A stretch of DNA of 64,000 bases, from positions 9,529,072 to 9,593,071 of the forward strand of contig CM051000.1 in assembly GCA_027704905.1 (NCBI GenBank). The letters are read 5' to 3'. A program made the position numbers and the translations under genes. Every line of letters begins with the position of its first letter. The stretch's first letter is position 1. Positions 58,186 through 64,000 of this stretch are shown here, in pieces. The stretch comes from Muraenolepis orangiensis (Eukaryota; Chordata; Actinopteri; Gadiformes; Muraenolepididae). The notes below the pieces were generated by a model. That model saw only the letters and a list, made by a program, of their open reading frames with translations. It was not told the origin of the DNA and did no database searches.

Positions 58186-58905
58186 ACAATCGGATTGTCA
58201 ATTTTGCAGACAACACCAAAGTCATTGGCCTGATAAGCAAGGACGACGAAACAGAGTACAGAGATGAGGTAGTCTGGCTGACACGATGGTGCAAGGACAA
58301 CAACCTTGCACTGAATGTCAGCAAGACTAAGACTTCAGGAGCCACCGGGGCACCCACTCTCCGCAACACGGAGGTCATGCTGAAGAAGGCACACCAGCGC
58401 CTCTATGCCCTGCGGTGACTCAGGAGAAGTGTGTCATCGGGTGTGCACTTACATGCATTAAGGAGATCTTTAGGACCAGATGTCGGAAGAAGGCTATCTC
58501 CATCACAAAGGACTGCCACCACCCTGGGTACCATCTCTTTTCCCCCCTGTGGTCCGATTGCCAGTTTTGCAGCATCTGTATTGCTGCCACTATCTTAACA
58601 TTGTCATCCATATTACATTACACTATCATACTTTTGCTGATTTTTCTGGACTCATTAGAGCCACTACACTGTTGTGCAATGTATTGCACTGTATTCATGA
58701 TGCTGCTGCACTACTGGCACTTTAAAATGCTTTTAAATGTGTTTTGCACAATTAAACACATATCATCCATCAGTCACTTTATTGTTCCTTTTTAGTTATT
58801 TGTATTCTGTACAGTATTTTTAGATTATAGGGTTTTAGAAAAAGCATACTGCGGGAGGGAATGGGAGTAAGCATTCCATTGTACGTAATCTTGAATCTTG
58901 AATAA
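58186..58905 (+). mobile_element. Rex1/L2-group LINE, plus strand, 3' part
   Basis: Starts at the RT catalytic box, altered to FADNTKVIGLI (Asp to Asn). It continues NNLALNVSKTKT and NTEVMLKKAHQRLYALR, then a deletion and the IFRTRCRKKAISITKDC block. The 3' UTR holds ATGATGCTGCTGCACTACTG and CTGCGGGAGGGAATGGG, with a TTGAATCTTGAAT end near 58903. It abuts the minus copy head to head. Confidence 0.75.
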
Positions 58906-59570
58906 AATTCAGTGGAAGAAATAAAGAACTAGATATGCACTAACAAGTACGCTGTTTGTCGTGGAAAACCCTAGCTATTCTTTACTTTCAGTCCCAGGAG
59001 TGAACGCTAATGCAAAACTTGTGTGTGCATAGTATTTTGTTTCTCCGTTTTTTTGTGCTCCCCCATGAAGGGGAAGCTACTACTGGTTGTCTCTTGTGAG
59101 CTGATGCTGTCTGGTCCTTTCCCAATTACCACTCTTGCAGACTTCTGCCCTTCAAGTGCACGTCCCCGCGGGGGCCTTCGAGGGTCTAGGGTGTCCTATT
59201 TCTCAATTTGTGACTGCAAGGAGTTCTCAATAGCGGCACCTATGAGCTGTTCATGCGCTCTTCTGAATCCGCATTCAAACTGACTTTGTTGAAAAGTAAC
59301 ATTTATTTATAAAGGGCTTTTTGCAGACAAAAGTCTGCTGTACAGAAAAAGTCAAATGCACAGGGACACAATACACAGTAAAAGACTGGTAACAACAATA
59401 CAACGACATGGTACAACAATAAATACATAAAAACACAAAAAAGACAGTTGAAAAAAGACTATTTTGAACGGAAATCCTGTAATCAACGGGGACAAGGAAG
59501 AGACTTGAACACAGGGGATTTGTGAGACCATCTGCTCAACCTAGTAAGCAGCCTTGCAGCATTTTGAGAA
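58906..59570. other. Repeat-like sequence, no gene recognised
   Basis: 59295-59345 (ATTTATTTATAAAGGGCTTT then TTGCAGACAAAAGTCTGCTG) resembles a fish LINE 3' end in reverse. The plus open frame at 59023-59283 shows no domain. Confidence 0.4.
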
Positions 59571-59770
59571 TAAGCTCAGTCTGTTGGGATTTGGCTTAGG
59601 AACCGGAAGGTCGCCGGTTCAAGTCCCCGAAACACCTGGGCACGAGACCCCTTCACTGCTCCCCGGGGGCTGTACATAAAATAGCTGTTCACTGCTCCTT
59701 ATACTAGAAAGGGTTAAATGCAGAGAAACTAATTACACTGTGTGTGTACATGTATGTGACATATAAATAG
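59571..59770 (+). mobile_element. tRNA-derived SINE
   Basis: AAGCTCAGTCTGTTGGGATT (A-box region), GGTCGCCGGTTCAAGTCCCC (B-box region), ACACCTGGGCAC, and a tail region with GGGTTAAATGCAGAGAAACT and GTGTGTACATGTATGTGACA. A middle segment present in the copy at 7447 (GCCGAGGTGCCCTTGAGCAA) is missing here. Confidence 0.75.
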
Positions 59771-60544
59771 GATACAATCCTCCAGATTTAAATTTAGATT
59801 TAATAAAATCAACCGAGCCTTGCAGAGGGGCGAGGGGAGGAGTCTGACACAAAGTCTTCAATAGAGACGGTGAAACTCTGGTCTGTAAGGTAGGATGTGA
59901 ACCAGTCTAAAACTTTGCCTGATATGCCCACCCAGTCACGTATAGGCCTATATCACGGCACAGTTGAAAGCCGGAAGTACCCGTTAAAAATCGCGGAAGC
60001 AGTGTATCCCAAGTTCCGGTTAATGCATTCACCTTGGCATTCACCATTGCGGACAGTTATCGCTGTACAACATCACTGCATAACCTTCCAAAGGTCGGTC
60101 AAGACGATGTGGTTCAACTAGTGAATGAACACTCTACAGTGAAGAAGTCTAAATCCAATCATACAATTCCCCAACATTGTGTCCTGTGGCTCTATCTGGA
60201 TATATTGCAATATAACAAAGGCGGTTTTGTGTAGGAGCAGAGGTATGCCTATGTATTTAATATAGGTTATTTATTTGATGGATTTGGATTATTTTAATGT
60301 ACCTTTTAATTTACGTGTTAATATGTAGTGTGCAGCTGTATATTTTCTAAAAGGGAATGCCTGTTATTCTTGTGAATATGAGTCGTCTTAAAATAAAAGT
60401 GCTTGTGACATCATACATGTGGCATTGAGTTAAAACTGAAAAATTAGCCGAATTTGTATAAAATACCAATATATATCGTATATAGCGATGCAGCCTAAAA
60501 ATACCGGGATATGATTTTTGGTCCATATCTCCCAGCCCTACTTG
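59771..60544. other. No gene recognised
   Basis: Open frames at 59897-60121 and 60034-60234 overlap and show no known domain. 60460-60540 (ATATCGTATATAGCGATGCA, then CATATCTCCCAGCCCTA) looks like the end of a dispersed repeat. Confidence 0.35.
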
Positions 60545-60706
60545 GGACCAGTGCTTTTAATCATACACTTACCCGACATTGTGTGGCTCTATTCGGATGA
60601 GAGATGGAGTGTGTGTGGGGGTTAGGACCAGTGCTTTTAATCACACACATACCCAACATTGTTTGGCTCTATTTGGATGAGAGATGGAGTGTGTGGGGGT
60701 CAGGTC
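60545..60706. repeat. Two-copy tandem repeat of about 81 bp
   Basis: GACCAGTGCTTTTAATCA at 60546 recurs as GACCAGTGCTTTTAATCA at 60627. Both are followed by ACCC(G/A)ACATTGT(G/T)TGGCTCT and GGATGAGAGATGGAGTGTG; a third start appears as GTCCAGTGC at about 60704. Confidence 0.85.
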
Positions 60707-60875
60707 CAGTGCATGATTATCTACCATGTCAAATGCAGCGCATTTGACAGAGTATTAAAACAGAGCAATCCCCAACATTGGAAGACATTATAATTTGACA
60801 GTATTAAGAGGGCAGTTTTAGTTGAATGTCTATTTTCCGAAACCGGGACTGAAACTAATCAAATATATTGTGTCT

Positions 60876-61100
60876 GTCACGGGTTAGGTTTGGACCCAAA
60901 TGCTGCACACAGACACCAAAGGCAGATAGTGATATTTATTACAAACACCACACAGACAGGGACAGGCAGAGACGTTGTCGGGGACAGGCAGGTGATCAGA
61001 ACCGGGGTTGGGTAGACAAACCAGGCAGGGACAGGCAGAGGCGTAGTCAGTATTCGTCAGAGACGTCCATGTCCACCTCCTCCTCCTCCGCTTCCTGAGG
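60876..61100 (-). mobile_element. LTR-like sequence
   Basis: TGTCACGGGTTAGGTTTGGA, CCCAAATGCTGC, then GATATTTATTACAAA resembles the reversed LTR ends at 5594 and 50815. GGGACAGGCAGAG occurs twice (60958, 61027). No second LTR was found in the window. Confidence 0.45.
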
Positions 61101-61104
61101 GTTC

Positions 61105-61335
61105 TCGCTCTGGACCTCTCTGGACCTCTCTGGTCCTCTCTGGTCCTCTCTGGAACTCTCTGGTCCTCTCTGGACCTCTCCGGTCCTCTTTGGACCTCTC
61201 TGGACCTCCCTGGTCCTCTCTGGACCTCTCTGGACCTCTCTGGACCTCCCTGGACCTCCTTGGTCCACTCTGGACCTCTTTGGTCCTCTCGGGTCCTCTC
61301 TGGACCTCTCTGGACCTCTCTGGTCCTCTCTGGAC
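61105..61335. repeat. 10-bp minisatellite (TCTCTGGACC / TCTCTGGTCC)
   Basis: More than twenty units of TCTCTGG(A/T)CC with single-base variants. Because 30 bp is three units and no unit frame gives a stop, all three minus frames are open; the translations have a 10-residue period of the GPERSREVQR type. This explains several overlapping open frames. The array ends in a short palindrome (GGTCCTCTCTGGACCAGAGA then GGACC). Confidence 0.9.
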
Positions 61336-61503
61336 CAGAGAGGACCCCATCGTCAGACCACAGCGTCAGATGGGGTCCTCTCAGATAGTGCAAGGAGAAG
61401 GTAATCCTCCTGGGTCACTCTCTGACCCCGGGGGAGAAAACACTCACATCAACACGTGTGACCCATCACAGTACCCATCACAGAGCCCATCACAGTAAAA
61501 CAA
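61336..61503. other. Junction between minisatellite and retroviral pol
   Basis: Contains a repeated CCCATCACAG (61466, 61477, 61488) immediately before the pol remnant. No gene recognised. Confidence 0.4.
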
Positions 61504-61986
61504 ATGCTCAGTTGTCTTGGAATCACATCCTACTGCAGGCAATTCATTCTAGATTACAGCACCCTGGAGAGCCCACTGAGCGCAATCGCACACGGGCCTG
61601 ACCTGACCTCCCACAGCAGGGTCAAGTGGACGCCAGAAGCAGAGGCTGCGTTCACAGAGATGAAATTAGAACTTTCATCAGACCCGACTTTAGGTCTTCC
61701 AGACCCGACCAAACCATTCATTCAGATGGCAGACGTTAAAGGGAACTTTATGACGTCAGTGTTGACACAAGAGCATGGGGGACGACTGAGGCCGACAGCC
61801 TATTTTTCCAGCAGGTTGGATCCGGTGGCAGCAGGGCTACCAAGGTGCCAAAAAGCAGTAGCCGCAGTAGAGAAAGCTGTTGTGGCTTCGAGAGATTTTG
61901 TAGGCTACTCACCACTAACCTTGCTTGTCCCACACGCAGTTGCAGCTTTGTTATTGGAACAGAAGACATCCAGGCTATCCCAACAG
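61504..61986 (+). pseudogene. Endogenous retrovirus pol, RT C-terminal/connection part
   Basis: The frame opens at the end of the RT thumb and runs through the connection domain (visible: TSYCRQFILDYSTLESPL and RLRPTAYFSSRLDPVAAG), the layout of gamma/epsilon-like fish retroviral Pol. Everything upstream (gag, protease, RT palm) is absent. The frame is cut at 61986 by a LINE insertion. It is a defective endogenous copy. Confidence 0.75.
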
Positions 61987-62546
<560 letters not shown>

Positions 62547-62551
62547 AGCAG

Positions 62552-63509
62552 CCAGATGGCTGCGGTACAACAACACCCTGTTGGATACCCCAAACATCAC
62601 TGTTAAATGATGCAATGTCCTTAATCCAGCTACTTTGCTTTTGAATGAAGGAGATGGCGAACCGCATGATTGCTGTGCTATTGTGTCTGCTGTTTGTTCC
62701 CCTAGGATTGACCTTAAGGAACACGCCATCCCAAACACAGAGAAAGAACTGTTCGTAGATGGCTCTGCCTCCCGAGACAGGGCCACAGGGGCGAATTGCA
62801 TTGGGTTTGCGGTAGTAACATCACACACAACGGTCGACAGTGGTAGATTACCGGCCAACTACTCTACACAGGCAGCGGAGTTGATTGCACTCACACAGGC
62901 GTGTAGGCATGTGGAAGGCAGGCGTGTTAACATCTACACGGACAGCAGGTACGCGTTTGGAGTGGTGCACGACTTTGGCACACTCTGGAAACAGCGAGGT
63001 TTCCTAACATCGTCAGGCAAGCACATCACAATCTAATATCAGAACTAGAGGCTATCTTGCTGCCTAACCAGATTGCGGTCATCAAATGCGATGCACACAC
63101 AGGTAACTCGGACAGCGTGTCCAGAGGTAACGCGTTAGCTGATGCCGCCGCGAAGCTCGCTGCAGGACAACATTCCCTTGTAGCGACGTCATTACAAACA
63201 AATGCGCCGTGTAGCGAGCGCGCCTTGCAGGAGATGCAGCAGCAGGCTAAACCACACAAGACGGCAACGTGGGCGCGGGTGGGGTGCGTTAAAGAGGAGG
63301 GAGTGTGGAGGGCCCCCGGTGGGAAACCTTGCCTACCAGCATGGTCATTTCCATATTACGCTAAATTGACACATGGGCGAGACCACGTGTCAAAAGGAGG
63401 GATGGACAATGACCTACAAAAACATTGGTTCACAAAAGGGTTCTCAAAGGGTTCATTTTGTGTGTTAATAGGGTCATCATGTTGTACATTCATTCCAGAT
63501 AACAATTGA
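62552..63509 (+). pseudogene. Endogenous retrovirus pol, RNase H and start of integrase
   Basis: After the LINE, RNase H continues with its acidic residues in place (FVDGSAS, QAAELIAL, YTDSRYAFG). There is an early stop near 62605 and a frameshift around 63010-63057. The second frame carries the RNase H end (IKCDAHTGNSDSV, GNALADAAAKLAAG) and a stretch that looks like the integrase zinc-binding N-terminus. It stops at 63509, with the catalytic core missing. The copy is inactive. Confidence 0.75.
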
Positions 63510-63903
63510 TCAGGCGATGCATAACCTAACTGCCCTCCACGACATCATGCGCAGGGAAAATGTCAAACCAGACGACAACTGGTTTTGGAGAAATCTTTCA
63601 TCTTGGAAGAAGTGGGTTGCAGGGATTTGGGTGGGGGGACTTTTAGTGTTTCTTTGCATATGCATATCATGTGGTATTCTTTGTATTCGAAGCTTGATAT
63701 ACAAGACTTTGAACAAGAGCATAACAGATGCGTTTGTGTCGGCTGGCACTGACGAGACGCCTGACATTAACATGACACTGACATTGACGAGACGACTGAC
63801 ATTTACATGGCGACTGACATTGACAAGACAACTGACGAAGACCACCATGTGTCCACAGAACGAGGACATTGACTGGACGCATCTGGATGAATCGGGATAC
63901 TAA
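63510..63903 (+). pseudogene. Endogenous retrovirus env, C-terminal transmembrane part
   Basis: A frame from about 63510 (ATG at 63517) encodes the end of the transmembrane subunit. It has a short ectodomain with Trp-rich WFWRNLSSWKKWV, a hydrophobic helix (about residues 37-60) with several cysteines, and a cytoplasmic tail rich in Thr/Arg. In the tail, ACATTGACGAGACG-like repeats have expanded (63745-63835). The surface subunit and fusion peptide are absent; the deletion joins the pol remnant directly to env. It ends with a stop at 63901-63903. Confidence 0.65.
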
Positions 63904-64000
63904 TATATGACTGTCAAGGCGGGGCGGTGAGGGGGTATATCCCCTTAAGGCCCCAAATCGCGAGTAAGCAGTTGCAGAGGTGGGGTCGGAGGAAGTATTG
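63904..64000 (+). other. Possible start of the retroviral 3' LTR
   Basis: After the env stop, a purine-rich GGCGGGGCGGTGAGGGGG could be a polypurine tract, followed by TATATCCCC. The window ends before this can be judged. Confidence 0.3.

Overview
This window is eukaryotic and almost certainly from a teleost fish. It has a 13-exon gene with GT-AG introns, TATA boxes and polyadenylation signals. The background is dense in repeats typical of fish: RTE/Rex3-like LINEs with GATG tails, an L2 LINE with a TAAATG tail, Rex1/L2-group LINEs, tRNA-headed SINEs, an L1-like LINE, several Ty3/gypsy-type LTR elements and a broken endogenous retrovirus. Two runs of exactly 1000 N (22932-23931 and 45810-46809) are assembly gaps of nominal size. 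All family calls come from reading the translations; no search was run.

Layout. 1-10.2 kb is a repeat graveyard with nested insertions: an L2 LINE inside a SINE, gypsy and LTR elements inside a LINE, and a hAT transposase remnant. 11.1-19.2 kb holds the one gene that can be fully modelled, a 991-residue secreted/membrane zona pellucida (ZP) domain protein. It has a signal peptide, a cysteine-rich N-terminal region, a furin-like site, a Thr/Ser/Pro stalk with nine tryptophan tracts, the ZP module, a second furin-like site, a transmembrane helix and a short tail. About 10.85 kb of this locus (exon 4 to well beyond the gene) is repeated in tandem at 23.9-33.8 kb, just after the first gap. The second copy shows exons 4-13 only and carries frameshifts in exon 5.

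33.9-39.2 kb is a composite of one LTR retrotransposon family in both orientations. It includes an LTR-internal-LTR-PBS-gag concatemer, LTR-internal 68-bp minisatellites and inserted LINE pieces. 39.2-43.7 kb is a minus-strand gypsy-type element whose Gag resembles the vertebrate PNMA proteins. 43.7-51.05 kb is a large inverted repeat around the second gap. Each arm carries an isolated exon 1 and TATA promoter of a further ZP paralogue, in opposite orientation, and the right arm is interrupted by a LINE with a clear target-site duplication.

51.3-60.8 kb is LINE and SINE debris with no recognisable host gene. 60.9-64.0 kb holds an LTR-like sequence, a 10-bp minisatellite and a broken endogenous retrovirus (pol and env remnants) split by a LINE with a TATC tail.

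The biological theme is an expanding family of ZP-domain surface proteins in a transposon-rich neighbourhood, with copy-number change by tandem and inverted duplication and rapid change of an internal W/T/P repeat stalk. Whether the duplications are real or are haplotype/assembly artefacts next to the gaps cannot be settled from the sequence alone.
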